From assembly GCF_004361815.1 (NCBI RefSeq), contig NZ_SNWA01000001.1:4340001-4404000 (forward strand): 64,000 nucleotides of DNA, read 5' to 3'. Shown here piece after piece: positions 1-9,249 of this stretch (its first letter is position 1; each line of letters opens with the position of its first letter). Both the position numbers and the translations under genes were made by a program. The notes beneath the pieces were generated by a model, which saw nothing but the letters and a program-made list of their open reading frames with translations, did no database searches and had not been told where the DNA came from. The stretch is from Paraburkholderia sp. BL10I2N1 (GTDB lineage Bacteria > Pseudomonadota > Gammaproteobacteria > Burkholderiales > Burkholderiaceae).

Positions 1-16
1 GCGACACGCGCCTCGA

Positions 17-1969
17 CTAGCCTCCCTCGGCTTTCGCCACCACCTGCGAGAATGCGTCCCGCTCGATACGCTCCAGCGCGGCACGCGACTGCGCAAACTC
101 TTCCGGCGAGCAGACCTGGTGCCCGAACGCGGCATGCAAACGCCGCGTAACCTGCAAGGTCCGCGTAGCAGGATCGAAGACGTAGTGCGACGCATAGTCG
201 AAAGACGGTGCGCGCACGGCGGCATCGCGCGGCACATCGGTGACGCGCACATTCGCCGGCAGCGTGATCTGCGCAGTCTCGTCGAAATCTCCACCGATAC
301 AGACATACGGTTGCGTGCGCACCGGTTCCGCAAGCCACGTCTGAACCTGCGTCGCAATTCCGCCTGACAGGCTCGACAGTGCAGGCAGCGCAGTCGTGCC
401 ATCCGGCCAGACCAGATGTTCGACCGTGCCCTGGATCGAACTCGTGAAGGGTCCATCCGTTGCGGCAAGATCGCCCGTGCGGATCTGCGCCGTGCCGTGC
501 AAACCCGTCTGACGCAAACGGTCGGACGCGATCTGCTGGGCGCGCGCATGTGTCGAGCGCCGGAACATGTTTCGCTCAGGCTCGGCGGTCGCGCCCGTAT
601 CCTCGACGCGATACATGTACGTCGCGTTTCCGTCCGCGCCGACGTCGATCTGCAGCCGCACGCTGCGCCCGCGCGGCTGCCCGGCGGGGGTGCGCGACAG
701 CACGCCCTCGTCGACCAGCAGCACAGGCCGGTCCATGACGCCCGCGGGCAGATAGCCAAACGCCGTACCGCCCGCCGACGCGTCCGCGTAAAGTCCCAGA
801 TCGGGCATCCAGAGAATCGCGTGATTGATTGCGCTCGTGCCATAGCCCGGCACCGACGGCAGCGTATAGACCGGTCCCAGGCTCAGCAAAACGGGCTCGC
901 TACGGATGCCGAGCGCCGCCAGCAGCGCGCCGTAAAGCGCGACGTAATCCTTGCAGTCGCCGTACCGGTTGCGCAGGATGTCGATCGCGCGATGGGGCTT
1001 CGCCGCCGTCTCGCCGAGAAAGAGCGCAACGTAGCGCACGTTGAAGCGCATCCAGTCGTACAGCAGTTGTGCCCTGGTGCGCGGATCGTCGGTCTGCGCG
1101 GTCAGCGAGCGGGCCAGTTCGACGATCGCCGGATCGGCCGTCGTCGGGTCCGCGGCGGCCGACTGGTAACGCGCCGCGAACGCCGCAAAATCCGGCGTGG
1201 TGGACACGATCAGCCGGTCGCCCCATGTCGCGTAGCCCACTGCCCCGCTCTCGATCGGCGGATACGTCCCGTGACGATACTCGAATGTGTAGCGGGTCCG
1301 GCCGTTCTCCGTCACGGGATCGAGCGGCACATAGCCGCGTGCATCCGCATGGAGCGGCACCTCGGCAGGCAGATCGAAGATCAGTTGCTGCAACTCGACC
1401 GGCCCGCGCGCCGGTTCGACGAAATACGAAAACGTGCCTGCCTGCAGCGGTTTCGAGCGCGTCTTGCGAAACGCGAGGTGCACGCGCGCACCCGGCTCGA
1501 CGCCCGGAAAAATCACGGTGCGCAGTACGCCGTCCTCGAAGGTCGGCGCTCCCGCAGAACGCGGCTCCTGCACATCGCGGATACCTTCCGGGCCCACCGG
1601 ATGAGCAACGCCGTCGCGGCCGATCGTCTCCGCCGCCAGCAACTGGACCTGCTCGATGTCCTTGTTGAACCATACGTAGCGCTGCGCGATGTCGTCGACG
1701 CCGCTCGTCGTGTTCGCGCGCAGAACCGTGTCGTCGCGTTCCTCGATGGAACCGTCTTTCTGCACGATGAACAGGTGAACGTCGCGCTCGACCACCGATG
1801 GCGGGACGTCTTCCGCAACGGTGGTGTCTTCGGCATGCGCGATCGTCACGCCGCAGCACGCGATCAGCGATAAAACGAGGCCACAGTGGACAAACTGCCG
1901 GAATGAGCGGCGCCATGAGCGTCGCGCTGACCTGAGCAACAGGCGGCCCAGCAAGCGGAGCTCACTCAT
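17..1969 (-). CDS. Exported DUF3857/transglutaminase-like protein
   Basis: A 650-residue protein with an N-terminal signal or anchor segment (about residues 27-46), an N-terminal DUF3857-type beta region, and a transglutaminase-like core. The expected triad is visible: Cys339 in NRYGDCKD, His383 in INHAILW, and Asp396 in YADAS. Family members are periplasmic and their substrates are mostly unknown. An upstream ATG would extend the frame to 2218, but that part reads antisense-free yet overlaps the preceding AraC gene; the start at 1969 gives an ATGA overlap with the AraC stop, implying translational coupling. The frame ends 16 bases from the window edge. Assignment of the fold is fairly sure; the biological role is not. 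Confidence 0.85.
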   Translation of the reverse strand: MSELRLLGRLLLRSARRSWRRSFRQFVHCGLVLSLIACCGVTIAHAEDTTVAEDVPPSVVERDVHLFIVQKDGSIEERDDTVLRANTTSGVDDIAQRYVWFNKDIEQVQLLAAETIGRDGVAHPVGPEGIRDVQEPRSAGAPTFEDGVLRTVIFPGVEPGARVHLAFRKTRSKPLQAGTFSYFVEPARGPVELQQLIFDLPAEVPLHADARGYVPLDPVTENGRTRYTFEYRHGTYPPIESGAVGYATWGDRLIVSTTPDFAAFAARYQSAAADPTTADPAIVELARSLTAQTDDPRTRAQLLYDWMRFNVRYVALFLGETAAKPHRAIDILRNRYGDCKDYVALYGALLAALGIRSEPVLLSLGPVYTLPSVPGYGTSAINHAILWMPDLGLYADASAGGTAFGYLPAGVMDRPVLLVDEGVLSRTPAGQPRGRSVRLQIDVGADGNATYMYRVEDTGATAEPERNMFRRSTHARAQQIASDRLRQTGLHGTAQIRTGDLAATDGPFTSSIQGTVEHLVWPDGTTALPALSSLSGGIATQVQTWLAEPVRTQPYVCIGGDFDETAQITLPANVRVTDVPRDAAVRAPSFDYASHYVFDPATRTLQVTRRLHAAFGHQVCSPEEFAQSRAALERIERDAFSQVVAKAEGG

Positions 1970-2985
1970 GCGTAATGCACCCTGCTTCGCACACCGGCCC
2001 GCCAGGCGCGCGGGCTGACGCCGAACTCTGCACGAAACGCGTGATTGAAATTCGATATGTCGTTGAAGCCGCTGTCCAGCGCGATCTCGACAATTTTTGC
2101 CGTATCGTCTGCCAGCCGCAGCGCCGCCGCGCGAAGGCGCGCGCGCAACACGTATTGATGTGGCGTCACGCCGGTCACGTGCGCAAACGTGCGCAGGAAA
2201 TGGAATTCGCTCATGCATGCGGCGCGCGCCAGACCGCTGAGCGTGTGGGACGCATCGGGCGTGCCGTCGATCATGCGCACGATCTGCGCGACGCGCGACC
2301 AGACCGCGGGCGTCGGCTTCGACATGCGGCGTGTGCCTTCCTGAGTCGCCTGAAATGTCGCCCCGGCCAGTTGGACGACCAGTTCATCCCAGGCCGGCTG
2401 TGTTGCCGTTCCGCTCCCCGATGTGCCTGCGCAGGCACGCGCAATCAGTGGCGACAGCACCCGCAAGGGCGGAACGCGTAGACGGCGGAAATCCAGATCG
2501 CGGCTGCCGAGGCCAGCGTCGGCGGCCTGCCGCTCGAACCAGCCTGGCGTGTAGTGCACGGACAGGCAGCGGTCACCCGCGCCGTGTCGATGTCCGCACT
2601 CGAAACATTGGCCCGTGTTGCCGAGCAGCAGCGAACCCGGCGTCAGCAGTTCGGACCCGACATCCGTGCGGCACGTGAACGAACCGGCAACCACCATCGC
2701 GATGCACACGTGCGTGTGCTGTTCCTCGAACGGACGATCGTGTGGGCCGAAGGTGCACAGCACGTCGTGGATGGCCCAGCCTTCGCCCGCCGCGACGGGA
2801 CGCGCGGCAGTCCGCCCACGACCGCCAGCGAGCACACGCTGCTCGAGTGCCTGTTGCAGATCTGCGGCAATTTTCCCCAAGATGTCACCTCGTCCGGGTC
2901 CGTATGATGCTTTTATCACATCGGCAGCGAACGCGGTTTTGCTGCGGCGCGTCCGCGTCGATGAATTCTTCACACGATGGAGCAC
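1966..2985 (-). CDS. AraC-family transcriptional regulator
   Basis: The C-terminal ~100 residues form a double helix-turn-helix of AraC/XylS type: LSGLARAACMSEFHFLRTF followed by the signature IALDSGFNDISNFNHAF and FGVSPRAWR. The N-terminal part looks like a cupin-type ligand domain with several His/Cys residues (HTHVCIA, FECGHRHGAGDRC), which could bind a metal or small molecule (inference). It overlaps the transglutaminase-like gene by an ATGA and probably sits in one operon with it. The start at 2985 lies only 5 bases from the divergent gene at 2991, leaving no promoter room, so a start further inside (for example GTG at 2919) is plausible. Confidence 0.88.
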   Translation of the reverse strand: MLHRVKNSSTRTRRSKTAFAADVIKASYGPGRGDILGKIAADLQQALEQRVLAGGRGRTAARPVAAGEGWAIHDVLCTFGPHDRPFEEQHTHVCIAMVVAGSFTCRTDVGSELLTPGSLLLGNTGQCFECGHRHGAGDRCLSVHYTPGWFERQAADAGLGSRDLDFRRLRVPPLRVLSPLIARACAGTSGSGTATQPAWDELVVQLAGATFQATQEGTRRMSKPTPAVWSRVAQIVRMIDGTPDASHTLSGLARAACMSEFHFLRTFAHVTGVTPHQYVLRARLRAAALRLADDTAKIVEIALDSGFNDISNFNHAFRAEFGVSPRAWRAGVRSRVHYA

Positions 2986-2990
2986 GCAGG

Positions 2991-3536
2991 ATGAACCTCA
3001 GCGAAGCGAATCTCGAACAGGGTTTTTTTCCGGCCCTCGCCGCACCTGGCCGCGCAACCGATATTCCCGAAGCCGACGATGTCTACGGATGGCTCGTCGG
3101 GAGCTGGGAACTTGATGTCAGGCACTACCGCGTCGACGTCGCCCCACAACACATCAAGGGCGAGAGCCATTTCGCCTGGGTGCTCGAAGGCCGCGCGGTG
3201 CAGGACGTATGGATCATGCCGCCGCGCAGCCAGCGCTCGCCTCGCCTCGATACAGGCAACGACATGTACGGCACGACGCTGCGCATCTGGGACGCGACGC
3301 TGCGTGCATGGCGTGTCACCTATCTCAACCCGGCGACCGGTCAGCGCGACGAGTTGATCGGACGGCGCGTCGGCCACGACATCATCCAGATCGGCGCGCA
3401 CGCGAACGGCACACCGATCCGCTGGAATTTCACCGATATCGCCAGCGATGCCTTCCGCTGGACCGGCGTTGCGCTCGAACCCGACGGCGTGACGTGGCGG
3501 CTCGAAGCGGAATTCATTGCCCAGCGCATGCGGTAA
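2991..3536 (+). CDS. Small soluble hypothetical protein, DUF1579-like
   Basis: An 181-residue protein without signal peptide or membrane segment. It contains the pattern YGWLVGSWELDV near the start and alternating beta strands with many Trp residues (WVLEGRAVQDVWIM, RIWDATLRAWRVTYLNP, RWNFTDI), the look of a small beta-barrel or lipocalin-like protein of the DUF1579 kind. The ATG at 2991 follows a CAGG motif and is in the region where the fold begins; in-frame upstream ATGs overlap the divergent AraC gene. It is divergently arranged with that regulator and may be its target. Function unknown. Confidence 0.7.
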   Translation: MNLSEANLEQGFFPALAAPGRATDIPEADDVYGWLVGSWELDVRHYRVDVAPQHIKGESHFAWVLEGRAVQDVWIMPPRSQRSPRLDTGNDMYGTTLRIWDATLRAWRVTYLNPATGQRDELIGRRVGHDIIQIGAHANGTPIRWNFTDIASDAFRWTGVALEPDGVTWRLEAEFIAQRMR

Positions 3537-3657
3537 GCGGTGAGATCGGCGCGCGATCGGTCATGCGCTCTTTTACCGCAAATGCTGGCGTGCGGGAAGA
3601 TTCGCGCGCTCCACCCTTTTGTTCGCTGTCCCTTCGCTTGCCGCTCCATGACAGTCT

Positions 3658-4875
3658 TCAGCGGCGTGTCTCTTCGACCGCCTTCAACAGCGACAGCGCA
3701 ATGCCACGCGCCGCCTCGCGCACCTCGTCGAGCGAAGGAAACGATGGCGCAATACGCAGATGGCTGTCATCAGGATCGATGCCATACGGAAACGCCGCGC
3801 CGGCGGGCGTGAGCACCAGCCCGGCTTGCGCAGCCAGTGTGACGGTCCGCTTCGCAAGCCCGCGCGGCGCGTACAGGCTGATGAAGTAGCCGCCCTGCGG
3901 CTCGTTCCACGACACATCCGGCAGGCCGCCAAGCCACTCGTCGAACGTCGCCACGACCGCGTCGAACTTCGGCTTCAACAAGGCGCGATGACGCTCCATC
4001 AAACGCATGAGCCCCGCCCGGTCGCGCAACAAACGCACATGACGCAGTTGGTTCAGCTTGTCCGGCCCGATAGAGCGAATCGACACATGCTGTTGCCACC
4101 ACGCAATATTCCGCTGCGACGACGCAAGAAACGCAATCGCGGCACCCGCAAAGGTGACCTTGGACAACGAAGCGAACACCAGCGCACGATCCGCATGGCC
4201 GGCTCTTTCGCATGCCTTAAGGATGTCGGGCGTCGTGTGGTGGTGTTCGGTCAGGTGATGGAAGCGGTATGCGTCGTCCCACATCAGGCGGAAATCGGCC
4301 GCGGCGGTTTGCATCGAGGCGAGGCGCTGCACTACCTGCGCCGACCAGATCGCGCCCGTCGGGTTGCTGTAGAGCGGCACGCACCACATGCCCTTGATCG
4401 ACGCATCGTCACGCACCTGGGCTTCGACGAAATCCATATCCGGGCCGTCATCGTTGAACGGTACAGCGATCATCCGGATGCCAAGCGCTTCACAGATCGC
4501 GAAATGCCGGTCATAGCCGGGCGCGGGACACAGAAACGCAATGTCGTCATGCCTGCGCCACGCGTCGCCGCCGGGCACGCCCGCGAGCATCGCGAACGCG
4601 AGTGCGTCGTGCATCAGCTCGAGGCTCGAATTGCCGGCGGCCACCACCTGTGCAGCCGGCACGTCGAGCAGGTCCGCGCCGAATTCGCGCGCTTCCGGCA
4701 AGCCCAGCAGATGCCCATAGTTGCGGCAATCGATGCCATCGCGCGACACGAACCCTACGGTGCCCGCTTCGTCCAGCAGCGCGCGCGACAGATCGAGCTG
4801 CGCGGCAGAAGGCTTGCCGCGCGACATGTCGAGGCGCATCCCCAGTTTTCTGAAATCTTCGTAGGTCATCGGCAT
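3658..4875 (-). CDS. PLP-dependent aminotransferase, AspT/class Ic type
   Basis: A 405-residue fold-type I aminotransferase. The PLP-binding lysine is in FASLSKVTFAG, the substrate-carboxylate region in QGGYFISLY, and the N-terminal pattern RLDMSRGKPSAAQLDLS matches the aspartate aminotransferase subgroup first seen in actinobacteria (PF12897-like), which also contains MocR-related enzymes. The likely reaction is amino transfer from aspartate or a related amino acid to 2-oxoglutarate. The start at 4875 has a GGAGA eight bases upstream; the ATG at 4905 lacks this. It is divergent from a LysR regulator with a palindrome between them, so regulation by that protein is likely. Confidence 0.85.
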   Translation of the reverse strand: MPMTYEDFRKLGMRLDMSRGKPSAAQLDLSRALLDEAGTVGFVSRDGIDCRNYGHLLGLPEAREFGADLLDVPAAQVVAAGNSSLELMHDALAFAMLAGVPGGDAWRRHDDIAFLCPAPGYDRHFAICEALGIRMIAVPFNDDGPDMDFVEAQVRDDASIKGMWCVPLYSNPTGAIWSAQVVQRLASMQTAAADFRLMWDDAYRFHHLTEHHHTTPDILKACERAGHADRALVFASLSKVTFAGAAIAFLASSQRNIAWWQQHVSIRSIGPDKLNQLRHVRLLRDRAGLMRLMERHRALLKPKFDAVVATFDEWLGGLPDVSWNEPQGGYFISLYAPRGLAKRTVTLAAQAGLVLTPAGAAFPYGIDPDDSHLRIAPSFPSLDEVREAARGIALSLLKAVEETRR

Positions 4876-4960
4876 TGCGTGAGTCTCCGGCCGCGCTCGC
4901 GGCATATTGTTGAACCGCCGCCAGTATGCGGTCCGCCTTGCGTTCAGACAAACGCGTTAT

Positions 4961-4975
4961 ATTGAACGTTTCAAT
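4961..4975. promoter_or_regulatory. LysR-type operator candidate
   Basis: Inverted repeat ATTGAA-CGT-TTCAAT, which fits the T-N11-A rule of LysR binding boxes. It lies between the divergent aminotransferase and LysR genes, 17 bases before the LysR start. Confidence 0.5.
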
Positions 4976-4992
4976 CAGCTTTTCTGATACCG

Positions 4993-5844
4993 ATGAAAAC
5001 CCTCGATCTCGATGTTCTCTCGATGGTAGTGGCAATCGCCGACGCCGGCAGCTTCGTGCGCGGGGCGGCGCTTGTGCATCGGTCGCAGTCGGCGTTGAGC
5101 ATGCAGATCCGCGCGCTGGAAGATGCGCTCGGCAAGCCGCTTTTCGTGCGCGGCCCACGCAGCGTCACACTGACCCAGGACGGCCAGGTGCTGCTCGCCT
5201 ACGCCCGCCGTATGCTCGCCTTGCGCGACGAAGCGTGGGCGTCGATGGTTCATCCCGAGGTGAAAGGCCGCGTGTCGATCGGTGTGCCGGACGATTACGC
5301 GTCGTCATTGCTGCCTTCAGTGCTGCGCAAGTTTTCGGCGACGTATCCGAAAGTCGAGATCCAGGTGGTGGGTCTGCCGAGCCACGCGCTCGCGCCGCTC
5401 GTCCGCGACAACAAGGTCGATCTTGCCTGCGTCACGCGAATGAAAGGCTTGAGCGGCGACTTTATCCGCTTCGAGCCGATGGTCTGGGCCGGCTCGGCAG
5501 GCGGACGGGAAATCTGGAAGGAACGGCCGTTGCCGATTGCGCTCTTCGGCGCCGGCAGTGTCGCGCGGGCCAATGCGATCCATGCGCTGGAGCGCGCGAA
5601 GATCGCTTACCGCACATCGTATGAAAGCCCGAGCCTGATGGGACTCTTCAGCATGGTAGAGGCCGGACTGGCGATTGCGCCGCTCGCGCGATGCGCAGTG
5701 CCGCAGCATTTCGTGCAGCTGGGTCGCCCCCATGGGCTGCCGAAGCTCCCGGAGCTCGAGGTCGTACTGGCACGCAGCGCGCGCTCAAACCGGCCGCCGT
5801 GCGACTTTCTCGCCGAACAGATCCTCACTGAACTGCGGCTGTAA
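4993..5844 (+). CDS. LysR-family transcriptional regulator
   Basis: A 283-residue regulator with the winged HTH at residues 3-60 (LDVLSMVVAIADAGSFVRGA, SALSMQIRALEDALG) followed by a LysR substrate-binding domain (residues ~90-280). It faces the aminotransferase gene across a 117-base spacer carrying a palindromic T-N11-A site, the usual architecture for autoregulation plus control of the divergent gene. The effector is unknown; an amino acid related to the aminotransferase reaction is a reasonable guess only. Confidence 0.9.
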   Translation: MKTLDLDVLSMVVAIADAGSFVRGAALVHRSQSALSMQIRALEDALGKPLFVRGPRSVTLTQDGQVLLAYARRMLALRDEAWASMVHPEVKGRVSIGVPDDYASSLLPSVLRKFSATYPKVEIQVVGLPSHALAPLVRDNKVDLACVTRMKGLSGDFIRFEPMVWAGSAGGREIWKERPLPIALFGAGSVARANAIHALERAKIAYRTSYESPSLMGLFSMVEAGLAIAPLARCAVPQHFVQLGRPHGLPKLPELEVVLARSARSNRPPCDFLAEQILTELRL

Positions 5845-5890
5845 TCGCGCACCTGTGCACCAGGTGTCGATGGGTCCCAGGCGGTGCCGC

Positions 5891-6571
5891 TCAGTCGCCA
5901 TCGCCAAGCTGGTTCAGCAGTTCCTGCAGCTTCTCTACATGCCGCAGCAGCAGATCGCGGTGCTTTTCGATCTGTTCAAGACGGCCTTCCAGGTCCGCAT
6001 GGACGTGACCGTCGAGATCCGTGGCGGCCAGCACGTCCTCGACTTTGGCGCGAACCGCGCTGAATTCGACAGGCGGGTGACTCAAATAGCGTTCGAAGCG
6101 TCGCACGTCCTGCACCGCAAGATCCCGGACCTTGCGAAAATGCGCGTGACGCCGGTGCGCCTCGGCATCGAACGCTTCCTCTTCCGCGCGCCGCGAAGCG
6201 CCCGGTTGCCTGAAGATCGGCTCGGGCGGGCGCAGCACCGATTTCTTGCGTACGGGATGGGCCGTGCCGCGAAAGCGCGCGAGCGGCGCCTCGTTGTCGA
6301 TGGCGGCGCGCGCATCGGCGGGAATGTCGCCCCCTTCATGCGGCGTGTCCATCCAGCCCGCCGGAAGACCCGTCACGGCCTCCACACCGCGCACGAACTC
6401 TTCGCTGAACTCGCGCTGGCCAGACAGCATCAGCTTCAGATAGCTCGCGGAAAACGTCATCATTCGCGCGAGCCGCGTCACAGCTCCCACCTCGCGGGTC
6501 AGCACCGCAAGGTTCGCCCGCCAGACCGGGAGCTGGGATTCTTCGGAATCTTCCATCGATGAGTCGTCCAT
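5891..6571 (-). CDS. HTH-like hypothetical protein
   Basis: A 226-residue soluble protein. Residues ~20-75 (VLTREVGAVTRLARMM, SASYLKLMLSGQREFSEEF) resemble a Cro/C1-type helix-turn-helix, and AVTGLPAGWMD after it is common in phage-repressor-like regulators. The C-terminal ~60 residues are rich in charged heptad-like positions (LEGRLEQIEKHRDLLLRHVEKLQELL), predicting a coiled coil for oligomerisation. The frame is open to an ATG at 6688; the ATG at 6571 is chosen because GAGAAAAG precedes it. Target unknown. Confidence 0.6.
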   Translation of the reverse strand: MDDSSMEDSEESQLPVWRANLAVLTREVGAVTRLARMMTFSASYLKLMLSGQREFSEEFVRGVEAVTGLPAGWMDTPHEGGDIPADARAAIDNEAPLARFRGTAHPVRKKSVLRPPEPIFRQPGASRRAEEEAFDAEAHRRHAHFRKVRDLAVQDVRRFERYLSHPPVEFSAVRAKVEDVLAATDLDGHVHADLEGRLEQIEKHRDLLLRHVEKLQELLNQLGDGD

Positions 6572-6969
6572 CTTTTCTCGCCCGATGTTGTCGTGACGCC
6601 ACTGCGCGGCCGGTACCGCAGGCGTCGTGTTCATGAAGGGTAGTCGCTTCGCCATGCTGCGCGCAACCCGCACGTATGGCGTGTGCACACTGACGCGCGC
6701 AACACCGCAAGCGCCGGATCGACGGGGTTACCCGTTGACCCGTCTGGCGGAGCAGTGTTCCTGACAGACCGAAGGAGGGTGTAACGGCGACGGCGTGCCC
6801 GGGCGGCACGTGCGGAGCGCCAGCCCGAGCGGATTGGCGCGCTATATGCTTGTTTTTCTTTGAACGGGCAAACACGCAAAGGCGCCGCTTGCGGCGCGCT
6901 CCTCGACGCACATCGGAATACGCCGCGAGTTGCGCGGCGACATGCACCGCGCGGCGGCTTCCCAGCGCC

Positions 6970-7785
6970 TCAGGCCGCCGCGACCCGCGCCAGCGCGGTC
7001 TTCAGCAGTGCCTCGAGCACCGGCTGCACCTTCGCGGCTAGGGCATCGTCATACGAATACGGCATCTGCTCCTGCATGTAGGTAATCTGCGACAGTTCGA
7101 GCTGCACCGCGTGCACGCCCTGCTCCGGCTGGCCATACTGGCGCGTGATGTAACCACCCTTGAAGCGGCCGTTGGCCACCGCCGTATAGCCGCCGTCATG
7201 TGCCTCGACGATCGCCGCGAGTTCGTCGGCGAGCCCTACTGCCGCGCTTGCGCCGTTCGCCGTGCCGAGGTTGAAATCCGGCAGGCGCCCTTCGAAGAAG
7301 CGCGGCACGTGCGAGCGGATCGAATGCGCCTCCCACAGCAGCACCTTGCCGTGCTTCGCCTTCAGCGCCGCGAGTTCGCTCACGATCGCGTTGTGGTACG
7401 GCTTCCAGTATGCGTCGCGGCGACGGGCGACTTCGGCGTCGTCGGGCAGCCGGCCGTCGCGATACAACGGTTCCTTGTCGAATGTATCGACGGGCAGGAG
7501 GCCCGTCGTATCCTGCCCCGGATACAGGTTCGCACCATCGGGCGGACGGTTCAGATCGATCACATAGCGCGCGTAGGTCGGCGTCAGGATCGATGCGCCG
7601 AGGCTTTTGGCGAATGCGTACAGGCGGTCGAGATGCCAGTCGCAGTCGTCGGTGCGCGCGGCGACCGGAGTCATCGTCGCGGCGATGTCGTCCGGGATGC
7701 GCGTGCCCAGATGCGGAATCGAGATCAGAAGCGGCAGGCTTCCCTGGTGCAGCGAGAAGACCGGTGCGGAGTTCGATGCAGTCAT
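6970..7785 (-). CDS. hutG: N-formylglutamate deformylase HutG
   Basis: A 271-residue enzyme hydrolysing N-formyl-L-glutamate to glutamate and formate, the last step of the five-step histidine pathway. Seen in the sequence: the N-terminal ISIPHLGTRIPDD metal-site region, TDCDWHLDRLY-like pattern (RTDDCDWHLD), and WEAHSIRSHVPRFFEG. It is the distal gene of the hut operon, 37 bases after hutF. Its presence together with hutF shows that this organism uses the formiminoglutamate deiminase plus deformylase branch instead of direct formiminoglutamase. Confidence 0.95.
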   Translation of the reverse strand: MTASNSAPVFSLHQGSLPLLISIPHLGTRIPDDIAATMTPVAARTDDCDWHLDRLYAFAKSLGASILTPTYARYVIDLNRPPDGANLYPGQDTTGLLPVDTFDKEPLYRDGRLPDDAEVARRRDAYWKPYHNAIVSELAALKAKHGKVLLWEAHSIRSHVPRFFEGRLPDFNLGTANGASAAVGLADELAAIVEAHDGGYTAVANGRFKGGYITRQYGQPEQGVHAVQLELSQITYMQEQMPYSYDDALAAKVQPVLEALLKTALARVAAA

Positions 7786-7822
7786 GTGAGTCCAGGTTCA
7801 GTTCGTTCGATCGATGGTTCGA

Positions 7823-9217
7823 TCACTTCAGCAGGTCGGCGAGCGCGACGCGGTATTGCGCGTAGGCGCGTTCTTCGTCGCGATGCCGGCGGTTGTCGAC
7901 GAGTTTCTCGCCGCCCGCATACACGTCGCGAACCGGCGATTCGCCATGCTCGCAGAATACGACACCCGAGAGCCAGCTGTCAGGCCCATGCCCGGCGATG
8001 CTCGCATGATCGGCGTCGAGCACGAGCCAGTCGGCGCGACGGCCGGCCTGCAACGCGCCGACCGGATGGCCGGTTGCACGCGCACCGCCGTCCAGCGCTG
8101 CGGCGTACAGGCGATCGGCGACATGGGTCGCCTCTGCGGAGGCCAGCACATTGCGTTGACGGCGTGACAGCCGCTGGCCGTATTCGAGCAGACGCAGTTC
8201 CGAGCGCCAGTCGACACCGATATGGCTATCGGAGCCGATACCGAACCGCCCTTTCGCTTCGAGATACTCCCGCGCCGGGAAAATACCGTCGCCAAGATTC
8301 GCCTCGGTCGTAAGACACAGACCGGCAATCGCGCCGCTCTTCGCGAGCGCGACGGTTTCATCGGCGTCGACGTGCGTTGCATGCACGAGGCACCAGCGTG
8401 AATCGACATCGAAACGGTCGAGCAGCCATTGCACAGGCCGCGCGCCTTCGGTTTCGAGGCAGGCATCGACTTCGGCGGTCTGCTCGGCGATGTGGATGTG
8501 CACGGGCGCGCCCGGCAGCATCGCGTCGAGGCCTCCGAGCACGGCGCGCAGCGAATCCTCCGACACCGCGCGCAACGAATGCGGCGCCACGCCGTAGCGC
8601 AGCGACGCATCCTCAGCGTGCGCGTCGCGCAATTTACCGAGCAGATCGAGGAGGCTGTCCGGCGTGTTGATGAAGCGCTGCTGGTCGGCGCGCGGCGCCT
8701 GCGAACCGAATCCGCTGTACTGGTACAGCACCGGCAGCATCGTCATGCCGATGCCGGTGTGCTTCGCTGCATCGACCACGCGCCCGGCCAGTTCCGCCGG
8801 GTTCACGTAGCGCGTACCGTCGGGCGTGTGGTGCACGTAGTGAAACTCGCACACCGACGTATAGCCCGCCTTCAGCATCTCGATGTACAGCCATTGCGCG
8901 ATAGCCCCGAGCCCTTCCGGGGAGATACGCGCGGCGAAGCGGTACATCAGGTCGCGCCAGCTCCAGAAGGTGTCGGTGGCATTCGCGCGATATTCGGTAA
9001 GGCCAGCCATCGCACGCTGGAACGCGTGCGAATGGAGATTCGGCATACCGGGCAGAACAGGGCCCGCCGCATACGCGACACCGGGGGTAGCCGCGGTGCT
9101 GTCGGGCGTCACCGCGGTCAGCATGCCATCGGTGTTCCATTCCAGCAGCACGTTGCGCCGCCAGCCGTCCGGTAGATACGCGTATTCGGCGAACAGCGAT
9201 TGATTCGATTGAGTCAT
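7823..9217 (-). CDS. hutF: Formimidoylglutamate deiminase HutF
   Basis: A 464-residue amidohydrolase-superfamily enzyme that turns N-formimino-L-glutamate into N-formylglutamate and ammonia. Metal ligands are visible in MPNLHSHAFQRAM near the N-terminus, in HIAEQ, in HATHVD and in IGSDSHIGVDW. The start at 9217 removes a 47-codon upstream extension with no homology and is 32 bases after hutI. It hands its product to HutG encoded directly downstream. Confidence 0.95.
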   Translation of the reverse strand: MTQSNQSLFAEYAYLPDGWRRNVLLEWNTDGMLTAVTPDSTAATPGVAYAAGPVLPGMPNLHSHAFQRAMAGLTEYRANATDTFWSWRDLMYRFAARISPEGLGAIAQWLYIEMLKAGYTSVCEFHYVHHTPDGTRYVNPAELAGRVVDAAKHTGIGMTMLPVLYQYSGFGSQAPRADQQRFINTPDSLLDLLGKLRDAHAEDASLRYGVAPHSLRAVSEDSLRAVLGGLDAMLPGAPVHIHIAEQTAEVDACLETEGARPVQWLLDRFDVDSRWCLVHATHVDADETVALAKSGAIAGLCLTTEANLGDGIFPAREYLEAKGRFGIGSDSHIGVDWRSELRLLEYGQRLSRRQRNVLASAEATHVADRLYAAALDGGARATGHPVGALQAGRRADWLVLDADHASIAGHGPDSWLSGVVFCEHGESPVRDVYAGGEKLVDNRRHRDEERAYAQYRVALADLLK

Positions 9218-9249
9218 CTTCGGACCTTGAGGGTGGTCAGGACGGCGGC

